Origin: Pseudomonas sp. DNDY-54 | GTDB taxonomy: Bacteria > Pseudomonadota > Gammaproteobacteria > Pseudomonadales > Pseudomonadaceae | NCBI RefSeq assembly: GCF_019880365.1 | Contig: NZ_CP082271.1 | Location: 3,534,001-3,598,000, forward strand | Length of the DNA: 64,000 nucleotides | Direction: 5' to 3' | Part shown: positions 53,732-62,403 of the stretch, one piece after another | How the letters are laid out: the number at the start of each line of letters is the position of its first letter | Numbering within the stretch: position 1 is the stretch's first letter | Program-made: the position numbers and the translations under genes | Notes under the pieces: generated by a model | What the model was told of the DNA's origin: nothing | Databases searched by the model: none | What the model saw: only the letters and a program-made list of their open reading frames with translations

Positions 53732-54619
53732 TCAGGCTTTACCTTTCTTGACGGCCGCACCCGAGCCGAGATCGGCCCCGGTCAGCGGGTCGACCGAGAC
53801 GTCGGACTGGGTCCGAACCGCCATTTGCTGCACCACTTTCTGCTGAGCTTTGCTCAGGTCAACGGATGCCTTGCCATCCCCGCCGTCTACTGCCGGCTGA
53901 GGCGTTTCGACAAACTCCCACTCCGGCCCCTGGTTCCACGGGCCGCGCAGATCGCCGTCGCCCTGCGACAGGTTGTAGTAGACGTTGGTGAACTCCGGAA
54001 CGCCCGGCAGTTTGCCCTGTGGAAAGTTGGGTTGCATCGCGTGCAGCGCTTTTTCGAACGACTTCTGGTGGGCGATTTCACGCGTCATGAGGAATTTGAG
54101 CGCGTCCTTGATGCCGGGGTCATCGGTCACGTTGATCAAGCGCTCGTACACGATCTTGGCCCGAGCCTCTGCCGCGATATTGGAGCGCAGATCGGCAGTC
54201 GGTTCGCCGATCGAGTCAACGTATGCCGCTGTCCATGGAACGCCAGCGGAGTTGATCAAGGCCGGACCGCCGCCGTACAACAGCGAAGTGGTGTGCGAAT
54301 CGTTGCCGCCGCCAGTCAAGGAGCGATACAGATCCGCTTCCTTTTCCACCCCTTCGGCTAATTCGCCTTTGGCACCTTTGTTGAGCATGCCGATGATGGA
54401 GCCAATGATTTCAAGGTGGCTCAGCTCTTCAGTGGAGATATCCATGAGCATGTCTTTACGACCTGGGTCATCTTCCGCCAAGCCCTGAACGAAATAGCGC
54501 ATGGCTGCTGCGAGTTCACCCTGCGGCCCGCCAAACTGTTCAAGCATCAGGTTAGCCAGACCGGGATTCGGGGCTGCTACACGCACGGTATATTGCAGTC
54601 GCTTGTTATGAACGAACAT
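53732..54619 (-). CDS. katN: Manganese catalase
   Basis: Non-haem dimanganese catalase breaking down hydrogen peroxide; 295 residues. Metal ligands of the four-helix bundle are visible: Glu in GGPQGELAAAMRYF (near 35), EELSHLE (near 66-69), Glu in AEARAKIVYERL (near 148) and His in EIAHQKSF (near 182). The ferritin-like core is followed by a C-terminal extension ending in a Lys-rich GSGAAVKKGKA tail. SD GAGGT precedes the ATG. It is followed downstream by the 53680 hairpin and preceded by the cioAB genes on the same strand. Such catalases in pseudomonads are often stress- or stationary-phase-linked. Confidence 0.95.
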   Translation of the reverse strand: MFVHNKRLQYTVRVAAPNPGLANLMLEQFGGPQGELAAAMRYFVQGLAEDDPGRKDMLMDISTEELSHLEIIGSIIGMLNKGAKGELAEGVEKEADLYRSLTGGGNDSHTTSLLYGGGPALINSAGVPWTAAYVDSIGEPTADLRSNIAAEARAKIVYERLINVTDDPGIKDALKFLMTREIAHQKSFEKALHAMQPNFPQGKLPGVPEFTNVYYNLSQGDGDLRGPWNQGPEWEFVETPQPAVDGGDGKASVDLSKAQQKVVQQMAVRTQSDVSVDPLTGADLGSGAAVKKGKA

Positions 54620-54790
54620 AGGTTTACCTCGTAATAGTGGGGTTCCCTATTAGTTGCCTTCCTAGAAAAACGAGCCGCTCGGTGACAGACGAAATGCGCG
54701 GCCTTAAGGGTTGAGTACAAATCTGCGTGATCGTCATATAACTTTTGCCTATCGCTCGGATTGAGACGGGTTATGGGACGAAACGCTTGT

Positions 54791-55798
54791 TCAGCGGTCC
54801 TGCCCGCGGGGCGTTACTTTTCCTCGAAAAACCCAATACCCATAGGTGCTGTAGGCAAGCGTGAAGGGAATCAGTACCGCGAAACCAAGCAGGATGAACG
54901 ATTGGCTCGAGGGCGAAGAAGAAGCCTGGGCGAAGGTCAACGACGGTGGGATAACCATGGGATAGACCGCCACCAGAATCCCTGCAAAGGCGACGATGAA
55001 CCATCCGAGCACGGCAAACAGCGGAAGAAAGTCATGCCGCGCGGTCAGCGCCTTGTGAAACCCCACCACAAGCAGCGCAAGCAGAACCAGCAGCGAACCG
55101 CCAACCGGAAGATGAAACAGACGCTCGCCATAGCTGGCGTTCAGCTGGACGGTCCAGAGCACCGCTACGGCGAGCAAGACCAATGTCAGCGCTGCCAATC
55201 CGCGGGCCTGCCGGCGAGCGGTTCGCTGTATATCGCCCTGAGTCCGCCAGATCAGCCAACACGCCCCCATCAGCGCATAGCCGACCACCAGACTGGCGCC
55301 ACAGAACAGTGAAAAACCACTCAACCAGCCCCAACCGTTGCCGCTGTACTGCTGCCCGTCGTGCGAAATGCCTTGAAGGAGCGCGCCCAGCACGACGCCC
55401 TGGCAAAACGCGGCGAGGACCGAGCCGCCCAGTAAAACGAGATCGAACAGCCGCCGGTGCTCACGCGTAGCGGCACCGTCGCGATATTCCAGGGCGACGG
55501 CACGAAAGATCAGCCCGAACAGCATGAGAAAGATCGGCACGTAGGTCGCCGTCAGGAAAATGCTGTAGGCCGCTGGAAAGAGCGCGATCAGCCCGCCACC
55601 CCCCAGCACCAGCCAGGTCTCGTTGCCATCCCAGATCGGCAAGATGGACATGCCCATGATGTGGCGATCTCCATCCCTGTGATTCGCGGCGAACAGGATG
55701 CCGACACCCAGATCCGTACCGTCGAGGATGACGTAGGTGAGGATCGAGAACGCCAGCGCGGCAGCGCCAAGCAGATGCAGCAGTTCGTCGGGTATCAC
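54791..55798 (-). CDS. cioB: Cyanide-insensitive quinol oxidase subunit II
   Basis: Subunit II of a bd-type terminal oxidase, 335 residues with about eight membrane segments. Typical features are ILDGTDLGVGILFA near the start, DGNETWLVLGGGGLIALFPAAYS and RAVALEYR. The start codon is GTG (GTG-ATA-CCC) with GGAGGG six bases upstream. It follows cioA by 30 bases. Confidence 0.93.
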   Translation of the reverse strand: MIPDELLHLLGAAALAFSILTYVILDGTDLGVGILFAANHRDGDRHIMGMSILPIWDGNETWLVLGGGGLIALFPAAYSIFLTATYVPIFLMLFGLIFRAVALEYRDGAATREHRRLFDLVLLGGSVLAAFCQGVVLGALLQGISHDGQQYSGNGWGWLSGFSLFCGASLVVGYALMGACWLIWRTQGDIQRTARRQARGLAALTLVLLAVAVLWTVQLNASYGERLFHLPVGGSLLVLLALLVVGFHKALTARHDFLPLFAVLGWFIVAFAGILVAVYPMVIPPSLTFAQASSSPSSQSFILLGFAVLIPFTLAYSTYGYWVFRGKVTPRGQDR

Positions 55799-55828
55799 GG
55801 TCGACCCTCCTGTGCTCTTGATGCGCCG

Positions 55829-57205
55829 CTATCGGTCGCCGGTCTGGCTCGCGAGGCCGGGTTCAGGTTCGCGCTCGCCCTGCTTCGGCGGCCTGGCCAG
55901 CGCACGCAGCAGATAGAACAGTCCCAGGCCGAACACCAACAGGTAGATCGCGAGAATGGCCAGCGTCGAGCTGGTCACGAATTCGAGCGACACCGGTGAA
56001 TTGCTGTCCACGGTGCGCAGCAGGTTGTAAACCGTGAACGGCTGCCGTCCCACCTCGGTCACGACCCATCCGCTGAGCATGGCAATGAACCCGGCTGGCG
56101 CGAGGCACACGGTGGCCCGCTGCAACCAGCGGGTCTGATACAGCCGCTTGCGCTTGCGCATGACCAGGCTGGCGATACCCAGTGCGGCCATCGCGATGCC
56201 GAGCCCAACCATGATGCGAAAGGCAAAAAACACCACCGGTACGGGCGGGATGTCCCTCGCGGGAAATTCCTTCAGGCTCTTGATCGTCCCGGTCCAGCTG
56301 TGACGCAGGTACAGCGATCCGACATGGGGAATGGCGACCTCGAAATGATTACGCTGCGCCTGCATATCGGGGACCGCGAACAGCCGCAACGGCTCGCCCT
56401 GCCCCGGAGCCGGCCGATCCCATGCACCTTCCATCGCCGCGACCTTCTGCGGCTGGTGTTCGAGCGTGTTGAGACCGTGCAGATCCCCCGCCACGATTTG
56501 TAGCGGAGCAACCACTGCCACGACCCAGAGCCCCATGGAAAACATCGAACGCGCGCCCGGATTACCGTTATCGCGCAACAAATGCCAGGCACCGGTTGCG
56601 GCCACCACCATCGCGGTGCAGAGAAACGCGGCAAATGTCATGTGGACGAAACGATAGGGGAACGAAGGACTGAAGATGATCGCCAGCCAGTCTTCAGGCA
56701 TGAAACGTCCATCGCTGGCGATGCTGAAGCCTGCCGGCGTGTGCATCCAGGAGTTGGCTGACAGTATCCAGAAGGCGCTGAACAACGATCCCAGCGCAAC
56801 CATAACGGTGGCGGCAAAATGCAGACGGGGGCCGACTTTGTTCAGGCCGAACAGCATGATGCCGAGAAAGCCCGCCTCGAGAAAAAACGCTACCAGCACT
56901 TCGTAGAACATCAGCGGCCCGATCACCGAGCCGGCTTTCGTCGCGAGCCGGCCCCAGTTGGTGCCGAACTCGAACTCCATCACCAATCCAGACGCCACCC
57001 CGACCGCAACCGTCAGGGCGAAGATGCGCAGCCAGAATTTGTAGCTGTCCAGGTAGAGCTGTTGCTTGCGACGCAACCACAGCGCCTCGAGCACCATCAG
57101 AAAGTTGGCCAGCCCGATCGAAAACGCCGCGAGGACGATATGAAAGCCGATCGTGATGCCGAACTGCAGCCGCGCCACGAAGACGGCTGGATCGCTGATT
57201 TCCAC
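55829..57205 (-). CDS. cioA: Cyanide-insensitive quinol oxidase subunit I
   Basis: Haem-bearing subunit of the bd-type oxidase, 458 residues, about nine membrane segments. Visible landmarks: the first haem ligand His in TIGFHIVLAAFS near residue 20, EFEFGTNWGRLATKAGSVIGPLMFYE, an Asn-Ser-Trp-Met block (SANSWMHTPAG), GDLHG and TEVGRQPFTVYNLLRT. The short Q-loop fits the cyanide-insensitive CioA class more than CydA. The start is GTG, with AGGAG upstream, on VEISDPAVFVARLQ; the frame continues 17 codons further. Divergent from the retropepsin-like gene by 195 bases. Confidence 0.92.
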   Translation of the reverse strand: MEISDPAVFVARLQFGITIGFHIVLAAFSIGLANFLMVLEALWLRRKQQLYLDSYKFWLRIFALTVAVGVASGLVMEFEFGTNWGRLATKAGSVIGPLMFYEVLVAFFLEAGFLGIMLFGLNKVGPRLHFAATVMVALGSLFSAFWILSANSWMHTPAGFSIASDGRFMPEDWLAIIFSPSFPYRFVHMTFAAFLCTAMVVAATGAWHLLRDNGNPGARSMFSMGLWVVAVVAPLQIVAGDLHGLNTLEHQPQKVAAMEGAWDRPAPGQGEPLRLFAVPDMQAQRNHFEVAIPHVGSLYLRHSWTGTIKSLKEFPARDIPPVPVVFFAFRIMVGLGIAMAALGIASLVMRKRKRLYQTRWLQRATVCLAPAGFIAMLSGWVVTEVGRQPFTVYNLLRTVDSNSPVSLEFVTSSTLAILAIYLLVFGLGLFYLLRALARPPKQGEREPEPGLASQTGDR

Positions 57206-57400
57206 GGGGTCTCCTGTCTGTCCGTGAAACGGGACGCTACGGCACACACGCAGCACCGACCTATCAGCTTGGGACTTTTCAGCAGAGCTGATTGTTCAGC
57301 GCCGATTCGCTTTTTGGCGAAACCCTGGAGCGAGACAGCGCTGAACGTATCCGTATGGAGCGAATCTACCCTTCCACTTCCACCTCGCTCTGGTGCCCCT

Positions 57401-57925
57401 ATGCTGCGACTGACCCAACGCTTCGACCGCTCGATTTCTGCCCTCGCGTTACTCGCCTTGTTCTCTGCACCGGCATCCGCTGCGGCCGACTCCAAACCAA
57501 CGTTTGGCTGGGTCGAAGAAGGGCTGATCTTTCCGGAAAAAATAGCCGTGAAGTTCAAGCTCGACACTGGCGCACTGACCTCCTCGATGCACGCCGAGAA
57601 CATCGACCGCTTCGAAAAAAACGGCGATGACTGGGTGCGATTCACGCTCGAACTGGAAGACATCGACACCGAGAAGAAGATCGAGAAGCGCCTGGAGCGT
57701 GAAGTGGTGCGTGACATCAAGGTGCGTGGTGCGGGCGGCGCTGAGAAGCGGCCAGTGGTGATGATGAAGGTGTGTTTGGGCGACACGATCTACGAAGAGC
57801 AGTTCTCACTGAACGATCGGGACAAGATGAACTATCCGGTGCTCGTGGGTCGCCGCACCCTGGAGAACCTCGGGCTGGTGGACTCGTCCAAAACCTTCAC
57901 TGTCGAGCCGGACTGCTCGGAATAG
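57401..57925 (+). CDS. Secreted retropepsin-like protein (RimB/'ATP-dependent zinc protease' family)
   Basis: A 174-residue protein with a signal peptide (RSISALALLALFSAPASAAA) and a compact domain of the family annotated as ATP-dependent zinc protease. That name is a misnomer; the fold is retropepsin-like. The aspartic motif is LDTGALTSSMHA near residue 55, with a conserved YPVLVGRRTLENLGLVD segment near the C-terminus. The cytoplasmic member RimB removes glutamates from ribosomal protein S6 in Pseudomonas; this one is predicted to be periplasmic, so its substrate must differ. It stands alone between cioA and an SDR gene. Confidence 0.85.
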   Translation: MLRLTQRFDRSISALALLALFSAPASAAADSKPTFGWVEEGLIFPEKIAVKFKLDTGALTSSMHAENIDRFEKNGDDWVRFTLELEDIDTEKKIEKRLEREVVRDIKVRGAGGAEKRPVVMMKVCLGDTIYEEQFSLNDRDKMNYPVLVGRRTLENLGLVDSSKTFTVEPDCSE

Positions 57926-58007
57926 AGCGACTCAGGACGCCGCGGCTGGGTCATTGCCATGTGATACGGCCGGCGACACAACCTTCGAACCCGCAAGGAG
58001 TCCAGAC

Positions 58008-59021
58008 ATGACCGACCGCCAACCCATCGCCGTGATTTGCGGCGGCACCGCGGGCGTGGGACGCGCCACGGCGCACGAATTCGCTAAGGCGGGCTATCGC
58101 GTGGCGGTCATTGCCCGGGGACAGCAGGGCTTGTCGGATACCCGCCAAGAACTGGAAGCGATAGGTGCCACGGCGCTGGCAATCGCAGCGGACGTCGCGG
58201 ATGCCGACGCCATCGATCAGGCGGCCGATCGCATCGAGGCCGAACTGGGGTCCATCGACGTCTGGGTCAATGCAGCGATGGCCACAGTGTTCGGGCCAGT
58301 GGAGACGATAACCGCCGCTGAATACAAGCGCGTGACCGACGTGACCTATCTGGGTTTCGTCCATGGCACGCTGGCTGCGCTGCGGCATATGCGGCCACGT
58401 GATCGCGGCACCATCGTGCAGGTCGGCTCGGCGCTCGCCTATCGGGCCATTCCGCTGCAATCAGCCTATTGCGCGGCGAAGTTTGCGATTCGCGGTTTCA
58501 CTGATTCGGTGCGTTGCGAGCTGATCCACGCCCAGAGCCGGGTTCGCCTGACGATGGTGCAGTTACCCGCACACAACACACCGCAGTTCGACTGGTCACG
58601 CAACAAGATGTCCCGGCGGCCGCAGCCCGTACCGCCGATCCATACGCCGGAGGTGGCCGCAAGGGCCATCCTGCGCGCCGCAACACAAGCGCCAAGAGAG
58701 CTGTGGCTGGGAAGCGCATCGCTTAAGGCAATCATCGGCAACATGTTCATGCCAGGTCTGCTTGATCGGATGCTGGCCAAGCAGGCCTGGAGCGGACAGT
58801 TGACGGACGACACGGCCAACCCGGACCAGCCAGATAACCTGTTCGAACCGGTGCACGGCTTGCATCGCACCGATGGCCGCTTCGATGACCAGGTGAAGGA
58901 CAGCGCTATCGCCTTGAGCAGCGAAACCGTTGGCAAACTGGCCGTCGCCGGGCTGGCAGCGGCCACCATCGGCGCGGTGGCGCTGGTCGCATCGCTCGCT
59001 TCGGGACGCGACAGGCGCTAA
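58008..59021 (+). CDS. SDR-family oxidoreductase with C-terminal membrane anchor
   Basis: Short-chain dehydrogenase of 337 residues: cofactor motif GGTAGVGRATAHEFA near residue 10, NAAM in place of the usual NAG, catalytic QVGSALAYR and YCAAKFAIRGF. The last 30 residues are hydrophobic (LAVAGLAAATIGAVALVAS) and end in Arg, suggesting a tail anchor in the inner membrane. SD AAGGAG is seven bases before the ATG. Its stop overlaps the convergent transporter stop. Substrate cannot be predicted. Confidence 0.85.
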   Translation: MTDRQPIAVICGGTAGVGRATAHEFAKAGYRVAVIARGQQGLSDTRQELEAIGATALAIAADVADADAIDQAADRIEAELGSIDVWVNAAMATVFGPVETITAAEYKRVTDVTYLGFVHGTLAALRHMRPRDRGTIVQVGSALAYRAIPLQSAYCAAKFAIRGFTDSVRCELIHAQSRVRLTMVQLPAHNTPQFDWSRNKMSRRPQPVPPIHTPEVAARAILRAATQAPRELWLGSASLKAIIGNMFMPGLLDRMLAKQAWSGQLTDDTANPDQPDNLFEPVHGLHRTDGRFDDQVKDSAIALSSETVGKLAVAGLAAATIGAVALVASLASGRDRR

Positions 59022-59635
59022 CCCGCCGCTCGCAACTCCTGCCGCGCCTGGCGCACAACCGAGTAACCGGCGGTCAATGCCAGCCCGGCCATGATCAACG
59101 CCACGATAAAGTCTGGCCAGCCTGAGCCAGTGCCGAAAACGCCGGCCGCCGCGATCATCACGGCGATATTGCCCAACGCGTCGTTGCGACTGCAGAGCCA
59201 GACCGAACGCATGTTCGAGTCGCCCTCGCGAAACGCATAAAGCATCAGCGCGACGACGACATTGGCGACCAGCGCCAGCGCGCCGATAACGCCCATGGTC
59301 AGCGGCTCTGGAACCACGCCTGCATAAATCGCCCAGCCCGCCCTCGCCAGAACGAATACACCGAACGCGAGCATGGACACGCCCTTCACCAGCGCCGCGC
59401 GGGAGCGCCAGATCGCGCCCATGGACAGCACCGTCAGGGTGATCGCGTAGTTGGCCGCATCGCCGGCGAAATCAATCGCGTCGGCCAGCAGCGAGACCGA
59501 CCCGGACCGCAACCCGCTGACGATTTCGACGATGAACATGACCAGATTGATCGCCAGCGCGACCCATAGCGCTTTGCGAAAGCCTGGGCTGACCACTGGC
59601 GTTGAACAGCCCGAATCACAGCATCTCGAGGACAT
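59018..59635 (-). CDS. Cation transporter, short CDF-like, Cys-rich N-terminus
   Basis: A 205-residue inner-membrane protein with about six segments and no C-terminal cytoplasmic domain. The first 11 residues (MSSRCCDSGCS) carry a cysteine cluster that may bind metal before transfer. ADAIDFAGDAANYAITL holds the Asp pairs that form the CDF-type metal site, and SRNDALGNIAVM holds a second Asp-containing motif. Paired with a CadR-like regulator across a MerR-type promoter, so export of Cd, Zn or Pb is the best guess. Convergent with the SDR gene. Confidence 0.82.
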   Translation of the reverse strand: MSSRCCDSGCSTPVVSPGFRKALWVALAINLVMFIVEIVSGLRSGSVSLLADAIDFAGDAANYAITLTVLSMGAIWRSRAALVKGVSMLAFGVFVLARAGWAIYAGVVPEPLTMGVIGALALVANVVVALMLYAFREGDSNMRSVWLCSRNDALGNIAVMIAAAGVFGTGSGWPDFIVALIMAGLALTAGYSVVRQARQELRAAG

Positions 59636-59665
59636 GGCGCGTCTCCTGAACTATATTCCGGCAAC

Positions 59666-59696
59666 ATTTCACACCCTGGAGTGGCTCCAGGGTCAA
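59666..59696 (-). promoter_or_regulatory. MerR-type promoter and operator for the transporter gene
   Basis: On the minus strand -35 TTGACC and -10 TGAAAT are 19 bases apart, the stretched spacing that MerR activators correct. The spacer holds a palindrome with half-sites ACCCTGGAG and CTCCAGGGT separated by TGG, matching the CadR/PbrR operator pattern. Confidence 0.85.
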
Positions 59697-59735
59697 GCCC
59701 GTTCTTTCGGTGTCGACCGTCTAAGAGGATTCATC

Positions 59736-60161
59736 ATGCGTATCGGGGAGCTGAGCTCGGCGGCAGGCGTTGATGTAGAGACAATTCGCTATTACGAGAA
59801 AGTCGGCCTGATGCCCGCCGCGGAACGAGGTGCCAACGGTTACCGATCCTATTCAGCCCAGCAGCTGGCGCAGCTGGTGTTTATCCGGCATTGCCGTGCA
59901 CTCGATATCGGATTGGCCGACATTCGCCGGCTGCTCGAATTCTCGAACCATCCGGATGCCAGCTGCGGCGACATCAACCTGCTGATCGACCAGCAGCTCG
60001 AGCGCGTCCGCGCCCGGCTCGAAAGCCTTCACGCGCTGGAGCAACAACTGCAGGCGCTGCGCAGCTGCTGCGCCGGCAATCGACCGATGCAGGGCTGCGG
60101 CATCCTCAACGAACTCACCAGCACGCGCCTGGACGAGACCGGACAGCTTTCCAACCCCTAG
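59736..60161 (+). CDS. cadR: MerR-family metal-responsive regulator, CadR/PbrR-like
   Basis: A 141-residue activator: N-terminal helix-turn-helix (MRIGELSSAAGVDVETIRYYEKVGL), a dimerisation helix and a C-terminal metal loop. Cysteines are at DASCGDIN (near 77), CCAGN (near 112-113) and QGCGILNEL (near 120), the pattern of Cd(II)/Pb(II) sensors of the CadR and PbrR type. Divergent from the short cation transporter with the operator in the 100 bases between them. The exact metal is not determined by sequence alone. Confidence 0.9.
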   Translation: MRIGELSSAAGVDVETIRYYEKVGLMPAAERGANGYRSYSAQQLAQLVFIRHCRALDIGLADIRRLLEFSNHPDASCGDINLLIDQQLERVRARLESLHALEQQLQALRSCCAGNRPMQGCGILNELTSTRLDETGQLSNP

Positions 60162-60292
60162 GGCGTGCTCAGATTCGACCGTGCACCGCACTGCGCGGCT
60201 GTACGGCGCCCACCTTAGTCATAGATTGCAGCTGCGCTTGGCGAAGCGCGGCGGCGGAGATAATCTGCGTCCTTTTGCCGCGAGCCGCCTCG

Positions 60293-61063
60293 ATGCCTCT
60301 GTTCGACATGTTGTTGCTCATCGCTGCCGGTTTCGCTGCCGGCGGCATGAATGCCCTGGCGGGTGGCGGCACCTTTTTCTCGTTCCCGGCGCTGCTGGCC
60401 ACCGGTCTGCCACCGGTCACGGCCAACGCGACCAATGCGGTGGCGCTCTGGCCCGCCAGCCTTGCGGGCGCCTGGGCCGCGCGCTCAGCGTTAAGGCCAC
60501 TGGGGCGTTATCTGATTCCATTGCTGCTGGCAGGATTGATTGGCGGGCTGCTCGGCGGATTGCTGCTGCTCGCCAGCGGTGATGACGTGTTCAGTCTGCT
60601 GATTCCGTGGCTGCTGCTCGTCGCCACGGCATTGTTCACCGCCAGTCCCTGGCTGAGCCGCTGGCTAGCCGCCCACCGCAAGGACGACAGCGCGATCCCC
60701 CCGCATGCGCCGGCCTCACTGGCCGCACATGCCTTGGTGTCAATCTATGGCGGGTATTTCGGGGCGGGAATGGGCATTCTGCAGTTAGCGGCGTTCTCTA
60801 TCGAAGGACATCAACTGGTTCGCGCCAACGCGCTGAAGAACCTGATCTCCGCAGTCATTTATAGCGTCGCAACCGCCACGTTCCTCATTGCCGGCCGTGT
60901 AAGCCTGTACGAGCTGGCGATCCTGCTGATTGGCACCACGCTTGGTGGGTATGCCGGCGGTGCGCTGAGCAAAAAGTTGCCAGCCACCTGGTTGCGCACC
61001 TTCGTCATCGTCGTGGGCAGCAGCATGACGATCTACTACTTCCAGGCCATATACTGGCGTTGA
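60293..61063 (+). CDS. TSUP (TauE/SafE) family permease
   Basis: A 256-residue inner-membrane permease with eight predicted segments in two repeats. Landmarks are GFAAGGMNALAGGGTFFSFPALLATGLPP and the second-repeat VSIYGGYFGAGMGILQLA. Family members export or import small sulfonates, sulfite or organic anions. Nothing in the neighbourhood (metal regulator upstream, xseB downstream) defines the substrate. Confidence 0.88.
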   Translation: MPLFDMLLLIAAGFAAGGMNALAGGGTFFSFPALLATGLPPVTANATNAVALWPASLAGAWAARSALRPLGRYLIPLLLAGLIGGLLGGLLLLASGDDVFSLLIPWLLLVATALFTASPWLSRWLAAHRKDDSAIPPHAPASLAAHALVSIYGGYFGAGMGILQLAAFSIEGHQLVRANALKNLISAVIYSVATATFLIAGRVSLYELAILLIGTTLGGYAGGALSKKLPATWLRTFVIVVGSSMTIYYFQAIYWR

Positions 61064-61156
61064 TCGGCGCCTAGCCCGTGCGGTTTATGGCTTCTACCGC
61101 CCAGCTCTGCTAGTGTCGCGCCCGTTTCAGAGCAGCCGCAGACAATAGGTTTCGCC

Positions 61157-61399
61157 ATGGCCCGCAAGAAAGTCGCCCTCGATTTCGAACAATCCCTCGC
61201 CGAGTTGCAACAGTTGGTCGAACGCCTGGAAAGCGGCGAGCTGTCGCTGGAAGATTCGCTGACCTGCTTCGAGCAAGGCATCGGTCTGACCCGTGATTGC
61301 CAGGCCGCGCTGAGCCAGGCCGAGCAGAAGGTGCAGATACTGCTCGAGCGTGACGGCAAGCTGCAGGAAGCCCCGTTCGAAGCGGATCCCGACGCATGA
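61157..61399 (+). CDS. xseB: Exodeoxyribonuclease VII small subunit
   Basis: An 80-residue helical-hairpin subunit of exonuclease VII, with the block FEQSLAELQQLVERLESGELSLEDSL and FEQGIGLTRDCQAALSQAEQKV. Its stop overlaps the ispA start by four bases (ATGA). The xseB-ispA-dxs order is standard. Confidence 0.95.
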   Translation: MARKKVALDFEQSLAELQQLVERLESGELSLEDSLTCFEQGIGLTRDCQAALSQAEQKVQILLERDGKLQEAPFEADPDA

Positions 61400-62283
61400 T
61401 CAGGGACTATCAGCAACGTTGCCAAACGCGCGTCGACAGCTGCCTCGATTCGCTATTCATCCCGCCCCACCCACAGCTTGAACGCCTGTATCAGGCCATG
61501 CGCTACAGCGTCATGAACGGCGGCAAACGCGTGCGGCCACTGTTGGTCTATGCCGCGTGTGAGGCGCTCGGAGGCGAGAGTGACCAGGCCGACGGCGCTG
61601 CATGTGCAGTCGAGTTGATTCACGCCTATTCGCTCGTCCATGACGACCTGCCCGCAATGGACGATGACGACTTACGCCGCGGCCAGCCCACCACTCACAA
61701 AGCGTTCGACGAAGCGTGCGCCATCTTGGCTGGCGACGGCCTGCAAAGCCTGGCCTTCGAAGCGCTGGCAACCGAGGCGCATAACCCACGAGACCCAGCG
61801 CTGCGCCTGGAAATGTTCAGCAGCCTTGCACGCGCGGCGGGTCCGGCGGGCATGGTCGGCGGGCAGGCAATTGACCTGGGATCGGTCGGCTGCAAGCTGG
61901 ACCGTAGTGCGCTGGAGCTAATGCACCGGCATAAAACCGGGGCGCTGATCGAGGCCAGCGTGCGGCTTGGCGCCCTGGCCAGCGGCCGCGCCGATACCGA
62001 CACGCTTGCCGCCCTGCAGCGCTATGCGCACGCCATCGGCCTGGCCTTCCAAGTGCAGGATGACATCCTCGACGTGGAGAGCGACACCGTCACGCTGGGC
62101 AAGCATCAGGGCGCTGACATCGCTCGCGACAAGCCCACCTATCCGGCACTACTGGGTATGGACGCGGCCAAGGCCTACGCACTCGAGCTACGCGATACGG
62201 CACTCGAAGCCGTCGCGCCCTTTGCTACCGCGGCCGAACCGCTGCGCCAGATGGCTTGTTTTATTGTCGAGCGCCGCAACTGA
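61396..62283 (+). CDS. ispA: (2E,6E)-farnesyl diphosphate synthase
   Basis: Condenses dimethylallyl and isopentenyl diphosphates to geranyl and then farnesyl diphosphate. The 295 residues carry the first Asp-rich motif in VHDDLPAMDDDDLRRG (near residue 85), GDGLQSLAFE, and the second motif in QVQDDILDVESD near 220. The chain-length determining region before the first motif (AYSLVH) matches farnesyl-length enzymes. Confidence 0.96.
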   Translation: MIRDYQQRCQTRVDSCLDSLFIPPHPQLERLYQAMRYSVMNGGKRVRPLLVYAACEALGGESDQADGAACAVELIHAYSLVHDDLPAMDDDDLRRGQPTTHKAFDEACAILAGDGLQSLAFEALATEAHNPRDPALRLEMFSSLARAAGPAGMVGGQAIDLGSVGCKLDRSALELMHRHKTGALIEASVRLGALASGRADTDTLAALQRYAHAIGLAFQVQDDILDVESDTVTLGKHQGADIARDKPTYPALLGMDAAKAYALELRDTALEAVAPFATAAEPLRQMACFIVERRN

Positions 62284-62403
62284 ACCCTGAGAAATTGAGC
62301 CGTCTAGCAAGGCATTGACGATGACCGTTGATGCCAGGGTCATTCTTCTCGCTGTAACCATCGGGTAAACTGCGCCTCTTTTTCAGCCAAAACGATCCGC
62401 CCG

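Noticed and set aside
62284..62403. A thiamine pyrophosphate riboswitch before dxs
   Set aside because: The leader is only 120 bases and I see no conserved CTGAGA or TPP-binding core.
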